Shown here: piece after piece, positions 32,496-41,606 of the stretch
Layout of the letters: each line of letters opens with the position of its first letter
How positions within the stretch are numbered: the first letter of the stretch is position 1
Assembly (NCBI GenBank): GCA_013178305.1
Contig: JABLXB010000001.1
Span: forward strand, 874,253 to 938,252
Length of the DNA: 64,000 nucleotides
Direction of reading: 5' to 3'
From: Bacillota bacterium
GTDB lineage: Bacteria; Bacillota; Sulfobacillia; JABLXB01
The notes under the pieces: model-generated
Database searches by the model: none
What the model saw: only the letters and a program-made list of their open reading frames with translations
What the model was told of the DNA's origin: nothing
Made by a program: the position numbers and the translations under genes

Positions 32496-34694
32496 TTACT
32501 CCTGCGGCAGTGCCTCGTTTATCGCCGAGAAGATGCGGCGCGCCGCGAGCCTTGTCTCCTGCGACAGGTCCTCGATGGTCTCCATCTTGGACAACGATGC
32601 GCGCAACGCCTTCGCCACGGCCACCTTGTCGAACTTGATGCCGTACTGCGCCAGCGCCCGCTCGACCCTGACCGCGAGCTGGCCGCCCGCCGGTAGGGAC
32701 AACTCCTCGCAGCCGGCCGCGTTGAGCTGTTTGATGTACACCTCGCGGACCTTCCGCACGTAGAACTCCTCGCGGAATATGTCCTCGATCGAGAAGCCGG
32801 TCTCCCCGTATCCCATGCAGTCCGCCAGGCTGAGCACCTCCGCGTGCTTCGACGGGTAGCGGCTGAGCCACTTCTTCGCCAAAACCTTCTTGAAGCCGTC
32901 GCCGCCGTCGTCCGAGTCGAACATCACCACGACGTCCAGGTCGTGGTCGACCATGAACGTCGCGACGTACGCCGCCTCGGCCGCGCCACCCGACGGGACG
33001 ACGAACAGGTCGCCCGGCAGGCCGATCTCGCCGGACCGCTGCATCAGCCTCGACAACTCGGTGAGTATCCAGTAATCGTCCACGCCCTCGACGACCAGGT
33101 TCCGCTGCGTCACCAGGTAGCTCGGGCTCGACGCCACGGCCAGGGCCGATTGCAGCACGAACTTCGCCTCGGCCTGGCTCTTCATCAGGTCGTCCGTCAC
33201 GATCGTGCCGTTCGGCGACTCGCTGAGGACGCGGATGCGGTCCGGCCTCTCGAGGTCGACCATGAACGGCAGGTGGCTCGTATAGACGATAGTGTTGTCC
33301 CCTGAGTACTCACGCAGCCGCTTGAGCAGGTCCTTCTGCGCGTCCGGGTGCAGGTGGAGCCCCGGCTCGTCCAGGAGCACCACGCAGTTCTGGAACGTCC
33401 CCTTGCTCGCGTGCATGAACATCAGGTCGAAGGAGAAGAACCACTGGAAGCCCCTCGACCGCTCCTCCAGCAGGATGAGCGAGGGGTCGTACTCGTCCTT
33501 CACGAAGGTGTAGAACTTCTGGCCGTCCGCGCGGAGCTGCACCTGGTACCTGCGCTGCTTGTGCTCCGACAGGTACTGCGTCAGCACCACCGACGCGTCG
33601 TCCAGGTCGAACTGCCGCTGCTCGCGCTCGCCCAGGTCGCCTTTCCTGACCTCATCGTCGAGGTCGAGCCCGGCAAGGTCCATGATCGTGAGCAGCGTCC
33701 TGTCTTCCTGCGACAACTCGCCGCGGTCCTTGCGCTGCTTGACCTGGTCGAGCTGGGCGCTTCCGGTGAACGTCTGGTAGTCCGACATGTACACGAACGC
33801 CGGCATGTGCTTGAGTATGTACTCGCGTGCCTTCTCCAGCATGGAGGGCGTGGCCGTGATCTTCTCGGTGATCTGTTCCAGCGCCACCTGGTACGCCTCG
33901 ATGAATTCCTGCTCGTGCGGGAACCTCGGCTGTTGCGCTACGTACGGCGCTTCGCCAGCCTCAGCGTCAGCCGACGCGGCAGCCTGAGCATCAGCCTCGC
34001 TCGCCGGCTGCAGGGTTACGTCCTTCGAGCGGCCTTTCCCTTTTGAGGCGCCGGAGTCGGCGGCCTGGCTGCCGGTAGCGCCGGCGACCGTGACTACGCT
34101 GGGTCCCGCCGTCACGATGGGCAGCGTCACGAACGTCACCTTGCCGAGCAGCGCCTGGATATGGTCGCCCCGGACAGCCGCCAGGTTAGTGAACCGGCCT
34201 TCCATGATGAGGCGCCTGGTCTCATTGAGGCATTCTTGCGCGGTTTCGGAGAACGCGGAGCCGGCCACGTCGGGGATGTCCGGCAGGAGCGAGAGGAGCG
34301 GGTCGATGTCGCTGAGCTGCAGTCTGTCGGGGAACAGCTCCGGCGGGAACAGGATCTCCAGCTGGCCCGAGTAGTCGCGCCTGACCTCCACGATGCTCGG
34401 GATGACCTCCTGGCCTGAGAACGATTTGAGCTCCTGGACCTCCTCGGGGCTCAACTCGAACCGCGCGCTGCAGACGACCTGCCCTTCGTCGCGGTCCTTC
34501 CTGTACCGCCTGGGCCATTCCCTGTCGATGGAGTACGGCTCCGGCACCGCGGGATTCAGCTTGTGCAGCGCCTTGAGCATCGCGGTCTTGCCCGACTCGT
34601 TCTTCCCGACGAGCACCGTCAGTGGCGAAACATCTATCCACCCGGAATCGAGAACGCACCTGAACATCTGAACTCGGAAGCCTACAAGTCTCAT
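32496..34694 (-). CDS. OLD-family ATP-dependent nuclease
   Basis: Encodes 732 residues from ATG 34694 (TAGGGGG upstream; a TTG two codons earlier is possible). The N-terminal ABC-type ATPase has Walker A GKNESGKT (30-37); after a long middle region with charged helices come LLDEPGLHLHP (Walker B/signature area) and TSHLPFMVD. A TOPRIM nuclease follows, with LVVEGVDDYWIL and VVMFDSDDGGDGFKK. OLD nucleases cut DNA and several protect against phages, for example P2 OLD and GajA of Gabija. No UvrD-type helicase partner is encoded here, so a stand-alone class 1-like enzyme is the best reading. A low-complexity Ala/Asp/Ser stretch lies near residues 215-255. Confidence 0.85.
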   Translation of the reverse strand: MRLVGFRVQMFRCVLDSGWIDVSPLTVLVGKNESGKTAMLKALHKLNPAVPEPYSIDREWPRRYRKDRDEGQVVCSARFELSPEEVQELKSFSGQEVIPSIVEVRRDYSGQLEILFPPELFPDRLQLSDIDPLLSLLPDIPDVAGSAFSETAQECLNETRRLIMEGRFTNLAAVRGDHIQALLGKVTFVTLPIVTAGPSVVTVAGATGSQAADSGASKGKGRSKDVTLQPASEADAQAAASADAEAGEAPYVAQQPRFPHEQEFIEAYQVALEQITEKITATPSMLEKAREYILKHMPAFVYMSDYQTFTGSAQLDQVKQRKDRGELSQEDRTLLTIMDLAGLDLDDEVRKGDLGEREQRQFDLDDASVVLTQYLSEHKQRRYQVQLRADGQKFYTFVKDEYDPSLILLEERSRGFQWFFSFDLMFMHASKGTFQNCVVLLDEPGLHLHPDAQKDLLKRLREYSGDNTIVYTSHLPFMVDLERPDRIRVLSESPNGTIVTDDLMKSQAEAKFVLQSALAVASSPSYLVTQRNLVVEGVDDYWILTELSRLMQRSGEIGLPGDLFVVPSGGAAEAAYVATFMVDHDLDVVVMFDSDDGGDGFKKVLAKKWLSRYPSKHAEVLSLADCMGYGETGFSIEDIFREEFYVRKVREVYIKQLNAAGCEELSLPAGGQLAVRVERALAQYGIKFDKVAVAKALRASLSKMETIEDLSQETRLAARRIFSAINEALPQE

Positions 34695-34835
34695 GTTCAA
34701 CCCCCTACACCCAGGACTGTGTGTCGAATGCCGTTGTGGTGGGTTATTCCATGTAGGAAGATACTACGCAGGTTGGCAAAATCCTGGATTCAATACGACC
34801 GATAAGGACTTACGATAAGTCGAAGAAGGCGGCTC

Positions 34836-34861
34836 TCGGCCTATTGCCTCGGATAGGCCGA
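34836..34861 (-). terminator. Hairpin after the second TRAP operon
   Basis: TCGGCCTAT (34836-34844) pairs perfectly with ATAGGCCGA (34853-34861), 25 bases past the DctM stop. The following minus-strand bases are only moderately T-rich. The rest of 34695-34885 shows no coding frame and should hold the OLD gene promoter. Confidence 0.5.
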
Positions 34862-34885
34862 CTGCAGACGACCATTCGAATGTGG

Positions 34886-36169
34886 CTACTTCACCCCCAC
34901 CGCATTCGGCAGCCACAGCGACACGCTCGGGATGTACGTAACGATCACCAATGCCACGAGGGACGCAATCAAGAACGGGACTATCGACGCGGATATCCGT
35001 TTCAGCGAGACCTTCGAAATCCCGCAGGCGACGTACAGGTTCATCCCGACGGGCGGTGTGACGAGACCAATAGCCAGGTTCACGGTCATTATCACCCCGA
35101 AAGCCACCGGGTCGATTCCAAGCCTGAGGGCAACCGGGAGAAGAATGGGAGTGAAAACGTAGAAAGCCGATATGGCGTCTATAAAGCAGCCGGCGATAAG
35201 CAATATGATGTTAACGATGAGGAGATACACAACGGGGCTGGAGGTGAACGAAAGAAGGCTCTCGCTTATTCTCGTCGTTATCCCCTCGACCGTAACTACC
35301 CAGGTGAACGCGCTGGCGGACGCGGCCACCAGCATGCACACCGCGGTACTCGAGCCCGCGTCGATGAGGGTCTCCCACAGGGTGTTCCACGTGATCTCCT
35401 TGTAGACGAAGATCCCGACCATAAGCCCCCAGACCACTGCCACGGCCGCGGCCTCCGTCGGTGTGAATATGCCGCCGTATATGCCCCCGAGGATTATTAC
35501 GGGCGCCATGAGACCCCAGAACGCGTCGATAAACGCGGACCACGTTTCGCGCAGGCTCGCGCGTGCGACCCCTCGGTAATTGTGCCTGATTGCCACCCAC
35601 AGGCTGGCAACCATGAGCGACATGCCGACGATGATCCCGGGCACCACGCCGGCTATGAACAGACGGGCAACTGACTGCTCGGCGATTACACCGTACAACA
35701 CGAACGGGATGCTCGGCGGGATGATGACGCCGATTCCTCCTGCTGTAGCCATCAGTGCTGCCGCCATGCCGGGGTCGTAGCCGTTCTCGATCATCGCCGG
35801 CATGAGCACCACGCCCAGAGCCGCCACGGTGGCGGGCCCGGACCCCGAAATCGCTGCGAAGAACATGCACGTCAGGACGCCGACGATGGCAAGCCCGCCG
35901 GGCAGGTGGCCGACGAGGCAATTGGCGAGCCGGATCAGCCGCTTCGATATGCCGGCCTTCTCCATGATCACTCCCGTCATGATGAACAGGGGGACGGCCA
36001 GCAACGTGAACTTGGCCACAGCAGAGGAGAAAATCATCGGGAAGACCGACAGCGGGGCCCCCCTGAGGATCATCATTACCACGCTGGCAACACCCAGCGA
36101 AACGGCGATGGGGACGTTCAGGAACAACAGTCCACCGAATATGGCGAAGAGCAATACCGCCCCGCTCAC
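34886..36169 (-). CDS. dctM: TRAP transporter large permease DctM (system 2)
   Basis: Encodes 427 residues from GTG 36169, which overlaps the DctQ stop (GTGA) and has AAGGGGG upstream. About 12 spans. DctM marks: FTLLAVPLFIMTGVIMEKAGISKRLI, GGLAIVGVLTCMFFAAISGSGPA, GGIGVIIPPSIPFVLYGV and FTPTEAAAVAVVWGL. It is the membrane carrier of the second TRAP importer. Confidence 0.93.
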   Translation of the reverse strand: MSGAVLLFAIFGGLLFLNVPIAVSLGVASVVMMILRGAPLSVFPMIFSSAVAKFTLLAVPLFIMTGVIMEKAGISKRLIRLANCLVGHLPGGLAIVGVLTCMFFAAISGSGPATVAALGVVLMPAMIENGYDPGMAAALMATAGGIGVIIPPSIPFVLYGVIAEQSVARLFIAGVVPGIIVGMSLMVASLWVAIRHNYRGVARASLRETWSAFIDAFWGLMAPVIILGGIYGGIFTPTEAAAVAVVWGLMVGIFVYKEITWNTLWETLIDAGSSTAVCMLVAASASAFTWVVTVEGITTRISESLLSFTSSPVVYLLIVNIILLIAGCFIDAISAFYVFTPILLPVALRLGIDPVAFGVIMTVNLAIGLVTPPVGMNLYVACGISKVSLKRISASIVPFLIASLVALVIVTYIPSVSLWLPNAVGVK

Positions 36170-36651
36170 TTCGCCGCCCCCTTCCGCCATTCGCGAACGC
36201 CGAACTCAATGAACCGGATTGTGAGAATCGCGCAGCCCACCGGCACCGACAGGCTCAGCGTCCATTCGGGGATTCCCAGGCCCGGCGAGATCTGCCCCAT
36301 CTTCATCTGTGACTTGATCATCTCTACGCCGTACCGGCCGAGTAGCGCGTACAGCCCGGCGGCCAGGATGGTGGCGAGGGCGATCGCGAGACGTTGACCT
36401 CCCCGGGGGAGAAGGTCCGTGACCACGCTGAGGCCGAGGTGCGCGCCGCGTCGGGCGGCGATGGCCGAGCCGAAGAGGGAAACCCAGATGAGCAGGTTCA
36501 CCGCGAGTTCCTCGGAGAAGGCTATGGACATGTTGAACACGTAACGCGAGATCACGTTCGAGAAGGTGATCGCCACGATGACCAGCAGCGAGACGGCCAC
36601 CACGTATTCTTCCAGGTTGGCTGCGAACCTGCCCAGCTTGCTTTTCGCCAC
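36166..36651 (-). CDS. dctQ: TRAP transporter small permease DctQ (system 2)
   Basis: Encodes 161 residues from GTG 36651 with GGGAGGAG upstream. Four spans with DctQ signature FSEELAVNLLIWVSLFGSAIAARRGAHLGL. The frame upstream of this GTG runs through a GC hairpin and is not expected to be coding. It bridges DctP2 and DctM2. Confidence 0.9.
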   Translation of the reverse strand: MAKSKLGRFAANLEEYVVAVSLLVIVAITFSNVISRYVFNMSIAFSEELAVNLLIWVSLFGSAIAARRGAHLGLSVVTDLLPRGGQRLAIALATILAAGLYALLGRYGVEMIKSQMKMGQISPGLGIPEWTLSLSVPVGCAILTIRFIEFGVREWRKGAAK

Positions 36652-36672
36652 GCGATCTCCTCCCGTTACGCC

Positions 36673-36696
36673 GGCCCGGCCGCCGCGGGCCGGGCC
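36673..36696 (-). other. Perfect 9-bp GC hairpin between DctP and DctQ (system 2)
   Basis: GGCCCGGCC (36673-36681) pairs with GGCCGGGCC (36688-36696), 24 bases past the DctP stop and 22 bases before the DctQ start. There is no T-run. Confidence 0.55.
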
Positions 36697-36719
36697 CACG
36701 TGGTCGCATCTGCCTTACG

Positions 36720-37796
36720 CTACTGCTTAGCCTTGAAAGCCTCTATGAGCTCTTTGCCGATCGCTTTCTCGATTTCCGCATACACCGGTTCGGCGGCCTT
36801 CTGGAATTCCGCCAGGGCCTCCGGGGTCGGGTAAATCACCTGCACACCTTTGTCCTGCATCCTCTTGAGGTAGGTCTTGTCCTCTTCGCGAGTAGTAGCT
36901 ATCTGCCACGCCATGGCGTCCTTCGCGGCGTCCGCCAGTATCTTCTGCGTGCCCTGATCGAGGCTGTCCCACAACTTCTTGTTGACCGTGAGCACGATCG
37001 GGTCATACGAGTAGTTCCACATCGTGATGTATTTCTGCACTTCGTAGAACTTCAGGGAGTCGATTATCCCGAGCGGGTTTTCCTGGCCGTCGATGGTACC
37101 TTGCTGCAGCGCGGTGAACACCTCTGCACCGTTCATAACCGTGGGGTCGGCACCGAAGGCCTTGAACACCGAGATGAGCATGTTTATCGTCGGGATCCGG
37201 ATCTTCAAGCCCTTCAGGTCCGCGACTTTAGCGACCGCTTTCTTACTGGTGGTCAGCTGCCTGAAGCCGTTCTCCCCCCAGGCCAGGAAATGTACGCCCT
37301 TGGCCTCTAGCGCCTGCTTCAGCATCTCGCCGGCCTTGCCGTTGAGCGCCTTTTCCACCTCGCTGGTGTTCTTGAACATGAACGGGAGACTGACGGCGCT
37401 GACCTTGGGTTCCACCACGGACCAGATCATGCTGGAGTGGATGTCGAACTCCGTCGCGCCGCTTTGAACCATCTCGATCCCTTTGGGCTGATTGCCTCCT
37501 GACAGCTGCTCGTTCGAGTAGACTGTGATAACGAGGTTACCGCTGGAACGCTCCTTTACCAGGTCCGCGAACTTCCTGGCGCCTCGCGTCCAGGTGCTCG
37601 GGTCCGGTGTGCTGACGTTCATCTTCCAGTTGTACTTGGCCGCCGGCTTAGCCTGATCGGCGGCCGGGGCAGGCTTCTGTTCGGCCGGCTTTTGTTCCGC
37701 CGGCTTCTGCTCGGCTGGTTTCGAGCCACAGCCGGCAAGAGCCACGGTGAGGCACATGGACACAACCAGCAAGACTGCGACCACTCGTCTGGACAT
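36720..37796 (-). CDS. dctP: TRAP transporter solute-binding lipoprotein DctP (system 2)
   Basis: Encodes 358 residues. Lipobox VALAGC with Cys23, then a linker of tandem KPAEQ repeats, then the DctP fold beginning at YNWKMNVSTPDPSTWTRGARKFADLV. The ligand region LKGLKIRIPTINMLISVFKAFGADP and EVFTALQQGTIDGQENP contains the conserved arginine and glutamine. It captures an organic acid outside the cell. It heads the second TRAP operon, divergent from the SDR/2-oxoacid dehydrogenase genes, which may process the same substrate. Confidence 0.92.
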   Translation of the reverse strand: MSRRVVAVLLVVSMCLTVALAGCGSKPAEQKPAEQKPAEQKPAPAADQAKPAAKYNWKMNVSTPDPSTWTRGARKFADLVKERSSGNLVITVYSNEQLSGGNQPKGIEMVQSGATEFDIHSSMIWSVVEPKVSAVSLPFMFKNTSEVEKALNGKAGEMLKQALEAKGVHFLAWGENGFRQLTTSKKAVAKVADLKGLKIRIPTINMLISVFKAFGADPTVMNGAEVFTALQQGTIDGQENPLGIIDSLKFYEVQKYITMWNYSYDPIVLTVNKKLWDSLDQGTQKILADAAKDAMAWQIATTREEDKTYLKRMQDKGVQVIYPTPEALAEFQKAAEPVYAEIEKAIGKELIEAFKAKQ

Positions 37797-38018
37797 TGAT
37801 GACCCCTCCCTGGAATTCTGGTTCGTGTCGCGGGAAATGCATCACATATTACAACCAACAACCGCTCTGCTCCTGCAACGAATTTAAAATCGCTTAACGA
37901 ATCTTACCGGGTTTCAGCCGCATTAATTCGCGCGGCTAGGGACCGGTTTTGAGAGCTAGGAGATGGAGGATAAACACGCGCGAGCGTGAATACCTACAAC
38001 CCAACGAGGTGAGAAACG
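37797..38018. promoter_or_regulatory. Divergent control region between TRAP system 2 and SDR operon
   Basis: 222 bases with a local AT-rich core (37840-37910). AACGAAT occurs twice in direct orientation at 37877-37883 and 37896-37902, a 19-base period on one DNA face that could be an operator. CACGC/GCGTG forms a small palindrome near 37974-37987. No consensus promoter pair was found. Confidence 0.35.
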
Positions 38019-38780
38019 GTGCCGATCAACATGCTGGATTTGACGGGAAAGACCGCCGTCGTCACCGGTGCCGCGCGGGGTATCGGAAGAAGTGTTTGCC
38101 TCGCGCTGGGCGAGGCGAGGGCTAATGTGTGCCCGGCTGATTTGTCCGAGCGCGAGGTTGCCCTCGTGGCGGAGGAAGTGGGGGGCCGGTGTGGCGTCGG
38201 GGCAGTGCCTCTCGAAATGGACGTGTCATCGGTAGGCAGCGTGACCCGAGGTCTTGAGAAGGCCGCCGGCCTGACCGGTTCAATTGACATGCTCGTAAAC
38301 AGCGCGGGGGTCATTTCCACCGTCCCCTTCCCCGATCTCGACGAAGCCGAATGGAACAGGGTGTTGTCGATAAATCTCACCGGCGTCTTTCACTGTTGCC
38401 GGCTGGTTTTGCCGTACATGAGACGGTCAGGCTCCGGGGCAATCGTGAACATTGCCTCGCTGGCGGGGAAAATGGGCGGCGGCGGTTTCGGAACCGCTGC
38501 TTACGCCACTAGTAAGGGTGGTGTCATCACCCTCACGCGGAGTCTGGCCCGAGAAGCGGCCCGGTGGGGGATCAGGGTGAACGCGGTGGCGCCCGGGATG
38601 GTCGAAACGGACATGGTCAAGTCGTTCGGCGGTAAAGCAAGGGTCATCGAACAGACTCCGCTCGGGAGGCTCGGCCATCCGGACGAGATTGCGGCGGCCG
38701 TGCTGTTCCTCGCCAGCCCGATGTCGAGCTACATTACCGGAGAGGTGCTAAATGTGGATGGTGGCATTCGTATGGACTAG
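38019..38780 (+). CDS. SDR-family oxidoreductase (FabG-like)
   Basis: Encodes 253 residues from GTG 38019 with GAGGTGAG upstream. NAD(P)-binding TGAARGIGR near residue 17, VNSAG near 92, catalytic Ser in NIASLAG, and the YATSK catalytic Tyr-Lys pair near 160; the C-terminal GEVLNVDGG is typical of classical SDRs. It oxidises or reduces a hydroxy/keto group. It is followed 27 bases later by E1 alpha, so a hydroxy acid or diol may be converted to a 2-oxo compound for the dehydrogenase. Confidence 0.9.
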   Translation: MPINMLDLTGKTAVVTGAARGIGRSVCLALGEARANVCPADLSEREVALVAEEVGGRCGVGAVPLEMDVSSVGSVTRGLEKAAGLTGSIDMLVNSAGVISTVPFPDLDEAEWNRVLSINLTGVFHCCRLVLPYMRRSGSGAIVNIASLAGKMGGGGFGTAAYATSKGGVITLTRSLAREAARWGIRVNAVAPGMVETDMVKSFGGKARVIEQTPLGRLGHPDEIAAAVLFLASPMSSYITGEVLNVDGGIRMD

Positions 38781-38807
38781 CGGCACGCGGCGACGCGTGA
38801 GGATCGA

Positions 38808-39848
38808 ATGGGGGTGCGCCGGGTGACGGCTTCGGCAACGAATGTACCAGGGAATGTACTGGGGGATGTATCGAAGGAGACTGCCCTCCAGCTGTATCGC
38901 GGGATGCTGGCTGTCCGAATGTTCGAGGAGCGGATGATCGAGCTCTCCACGCAGGGGAAAGTCGGCGGAAATCTCCACCTGGATACCGGCCAGGAGGCCA
39001 TCGCCGTGGGTGTGTGCCACGCCCTGGCTCCGTCGGACCTTGTCGTGGGAACGCACAGGTCGCTCGCCCACGCGATCGCGAAAGGGGCGGACCTGCGAAA
39101 GCTCGCCGCCGAGATGCTCGGGAAGGCCACAGGATACTGCAAAGGACGCGGCGGCAAAATGCATTTGACCTGCCCCGAGGTGGGCTTCGTCACCGCGAAC
39201 GGTATCGTCGGGGCGGGACTCGGGATCGCCGCCGGCGTGGCTCTGCGGCAGAAGATGACCGGCTCCGGGCCTGCCGTAGTGAGCTTCTTCGGTGATGGCG
39301 CGGTGAACCACGCGTATTTCCACGAGACCGCCAATCTCGCGTCCCTGTGGAACCTGCCCCTTTTGATGATCTGCGAAAACAACGGTTACGCCGTCTCGGT
39401 GAGGGCGGACCGCGCGATGGCGGGGCCCGGGGTCGTAGCCCGGGCGGCCGCCTACGGGATCGAAGGGGAGTCCGTGGACGGAAACGACGTGATGCAAGTG
39501 AGCGCCGCGGCGAAGCGTGCGCTGGGCGCGGTCCATGCCGGGAATGGGCCTCGCCTGATCGAATGCCGAACAATCAGGGTGCACGGCCACCACGAGGGCG
39601 ACCAGCAACACTACAGGCCGCGCGAGGAAATCGAAGAGGCGGTGAAGCGCGACCCCATCGACAGGATGCGGGGCTTCCTTGTGGGCCAGGGGTGGTTGAC
39701 GGTTCAGGAGGAAACCGCGCTGCAGCGCGAGCTGGCTTCGGAAATCGATGATGCGGTGGCATTCGCGGAGCAAAGCCCGTCACCGGCCGTCAGCGAGCTC
39801 CATCAGCATGTCTACGGTGAGGAACGCGCGGGAGGTAGCAGGCCATGA
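38808..39848 (+). CDS. Thiamine-dependent 2-oxoacid dehydrogenase E1 alpha (AcoA/PdhA-like)
   Basis: Encodes 346 residues from ATG 38808 with GAGGATCG upstream. The thiamine-diphosphate motif starts at FFGDGAVN and ends about 26 residues later at ICENN. The phosphorylation-loop-like HRSLAHAIAKG and GRGGKMHL segments are those of pyruvate or acetoin dehydrogenase E1 alpha. It decarboxylates a 2-oxo acid (or cleaves acetoin) together with E1 beta. No E2 or E3 gene follows in this window, so the complex must borrow these subunits or use another acceptor. Confidence 0.9.
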   Translation: MGVRRVTASATNVPGNVLGDVSKETALQLYRGMLAVRMFEERMIELSTQGKVGGNLHLDTGQEAIAVGVCHALAPSDLVVGTHRSLAHAIAKGADLRKLAAEMLGKATGYCKGRGGKMHLTCPEVGFVTANGIVGAGLGIAAGVALRQKMTGSGPAVVSFFGDGAVNHAYFHETANLASLWNLPLLMICENNGYAVSVRADRAMAGPGVVARAAAYGIEGESVDGNDVMQVSAAAKRALGAVHAGNGPRLIECRTIRVHGHHEGDQQHYRPREEIEEAVKRDPIDRMRGFLVGQGWLTVQEETALQRELASEIDDAVAFAEQSPSPAVSELHQHVYGEERAGGSRP

Positions 39849-40822
39849 GGAAGATCAGCTACGCGCAGGCGCTGAACGAGGCGTTGCGGGAGGAAATGGA
39901 CAGGGACCCCGCTGTTTTCCTGATGGGAGAGGACGTCGGAGCGTTCGGAAACGTCTTCTTCGTGGCGAAAGGGCTTCTGGACAAGTACGGCCCCGACCGC
40001 GTGAGGGACACGCCGATATCGGAGCAGGCCATCGTCGCAACGGGGTTGGGAGCGGCACTCGCCGGCGCCAGGCCCGTGGTGGAGATCATGTTCATCGACT
40101 TCGCCACGATGGCCATGGACCCCATCGTGAATCAGGCGGCGAAGATGAGATACCACTCGGGCGGCACGCTGAAGGCGCCCATGGTCATTCGCACACAGGG
40201 CGGCGTGGGGCGCGGTAACGGAAGCCAGCATTCGCAAAGCCTCGAGGCCTGGTTCATGCACATCCCCGGCCTGAAGGTGGTTATGCCATCTACGCCCTAC
40301 GATGCCAAAGGGCTTCTCAAGTCCGCCATACGGGACGACGACCCCGTCGTTTTCATAGAGCACAAGCGGCTGTATGGAACGTGGGGCGAGGTCCCCGAAG
40401 AGGAGTACACGGTGCCCATCGGAGAAGCGGCTGTACGGCGACAGGGCGGCGACGTGACGATAATCGCCGCATCGCGCCAGGCACTGCTGGCCGAGGATGC
40501 TGCCCGGATCCTCGAGTCCGAAGGGATCCACGCCGAGGTGATCGACCTCAGGTCCATTTCGCCGCTTGACAGGGAGACGATCGGCCGGTCCGTGAGGAAG
40601 ACCGGTAGGACGGTTATAGTCCACGAAGCGTGTAAGACCGGAGGTATCGGAGCAGAACTCACGGCCGTTGTCCTGGAGGAAGCGTTCTACTACCTCGACG
40701 CCCCGGTAATCCGTGTGACCGGGGAAGACGTGCCAATACCGTTCAACGCCGACCTCGAAGCGGCGGCTATTCCGTCGGTTGATAAGATCGTAAGCGGCGT
40801 CAAATCCATACTCCAGTCATAA
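39845..40822 (+). CDS. 2-oxoacid dehydrogenase E1 beta (AcoB/PdhB-like)
   Basis: Encodes 325 residues from ATG 39845, overlapping the E1 alpha stop by four bases (ATGA). Transketolase-like motifs: FLMGEDVGAFGNVF with the thiamine-activating glutamate, RVRDTPISEQAIVATGLGAA, and the C-terminal ISPLDRETIGRSVRKTGR. It forms the alpha2-beta2 heterotetramer with E1 alpha. The gene ends against a decayed, convergent ATPase gene; any original acoC/acoL-type neighbours may have been lost there. Confidence 0.9.
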   Translation: MRKISYAQALNEALREEMDRDPAVFLMGEDVGAFGNVFFVAKGLLDKYGPDRVRDTPISEQAIVATGLGAALAGARPVVEIMFIDFATMAMDPIVNQAAKMRYHSGGTLKAPMVIRTQGGVGRGNGSQHSQSLEAWFMHIPGLKVVMPSTPYDAKGLLKSAIRDDDPVVFIEHKRLYGTWGEVPEEEYTVPIGEAAVRRQGGDVTIIAASRQALLAEDAARILESEGIHAEVIDLRSISPLDRETIGRSVRKTGRTVIVHEACKTGGIGAELTAVVLEEAFYYLDAPVIRVTGEDVPIPFNADLEAAAIPSVDKIVSGVKSILQS

Positions 40823-41606
40823 TTGTGGGGGCGACCCGCAACCAGTCGAGGACAGCCAGTTACTCGCTGGGGTCAGCAGGAATTCCTCGAGAGGAATGCC
40901 TTGCCCGCCAATCAGAAGGCACCGGTGGGAACCGAAGGCCTCGGTGAACGCTTGCAGGCCGGGCAAGGAGTCCTTACGGCGGCCGCTGGTTACCTCCAGG
41001 GCAACCACTTCACGCCCGCGACATACAATGTAGTCTACCTCCCTGCCGTGTTCCCGCCAGTAGTGGACCTCCGCACCCGTACCAGCCAACCCATTGACGA
41101 GGTGGGCGCCCACAGCCGTTTCCACCAACCGGCCCCAGAAGTTATGGTCCATCCGTGCAGCCTCAAGTGAATGCCCCGAGGCAGCGGTCATGAGCGCGGT
41201 ATTGAGGACCAGGAGTTTCGGACTCGAAGCGCGTCGCCGGACGCGACCACCCGCATATTTCTGAAGGCCGGTGAGCATCCCGGCGCCAGCCAAAAGCCTC
41301 TCGTATCTCGCCGTATGACCAGTGCGAAACCCTGTTCAACTCGAAACGGCCGGTAAGGCTGTCGCTGAGCCCACGACTTACCAGGAACGGTGAGGAGCCC
41401 AGCAGCATCACCTTCAGCCGCACTCCCGAGGCGGTATCCTCGTCCCACAACCGCTTGACCACCTCGGACCAGCCGGTGAGCTTGTGGATCTCATCCAGGA
41501 CGAGCAGTGCGCCCTGTTCCCCAGCGTCACGAGCCCGGAAGTGCCCGAACTCCCATTGCGCCTGGAGCCAGCTGCTATCGCGCAGGGCCGGCTGGAGATT
41601 CGCCAA
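40817..41606 (-). pseudogene. Remnant of a DUF4143-type AAA ATPase
   Basis: Two fragments in different frames. The first (41606-41240) has LLVLDEIHKLTGWSEVVKRLWDED, LKVMLLGSSPFL and HWSYGEIREAFGW, the middle of a DUF4143 ATPase. The second (41293-40817) has MLTGLQKYAGGRVRRRASSPKLLVLN and WREHGREVDYIVCRG, its C-terminal nuclease-like domain. The Walker A region and the whole segment between REAFGW and MLTGLQ (about 130 residues in relatives) are missing. It overlaps the E1 beta stop on the opposite strand. Non-functional. Confidence 0.75.

Noticed and set aside
32496-34694. Gabija system
   Set aside because: The OLD-type nuclease fits GajA in outline, but no UvrD/PcrA-like GajB gene is adjacent on either side.
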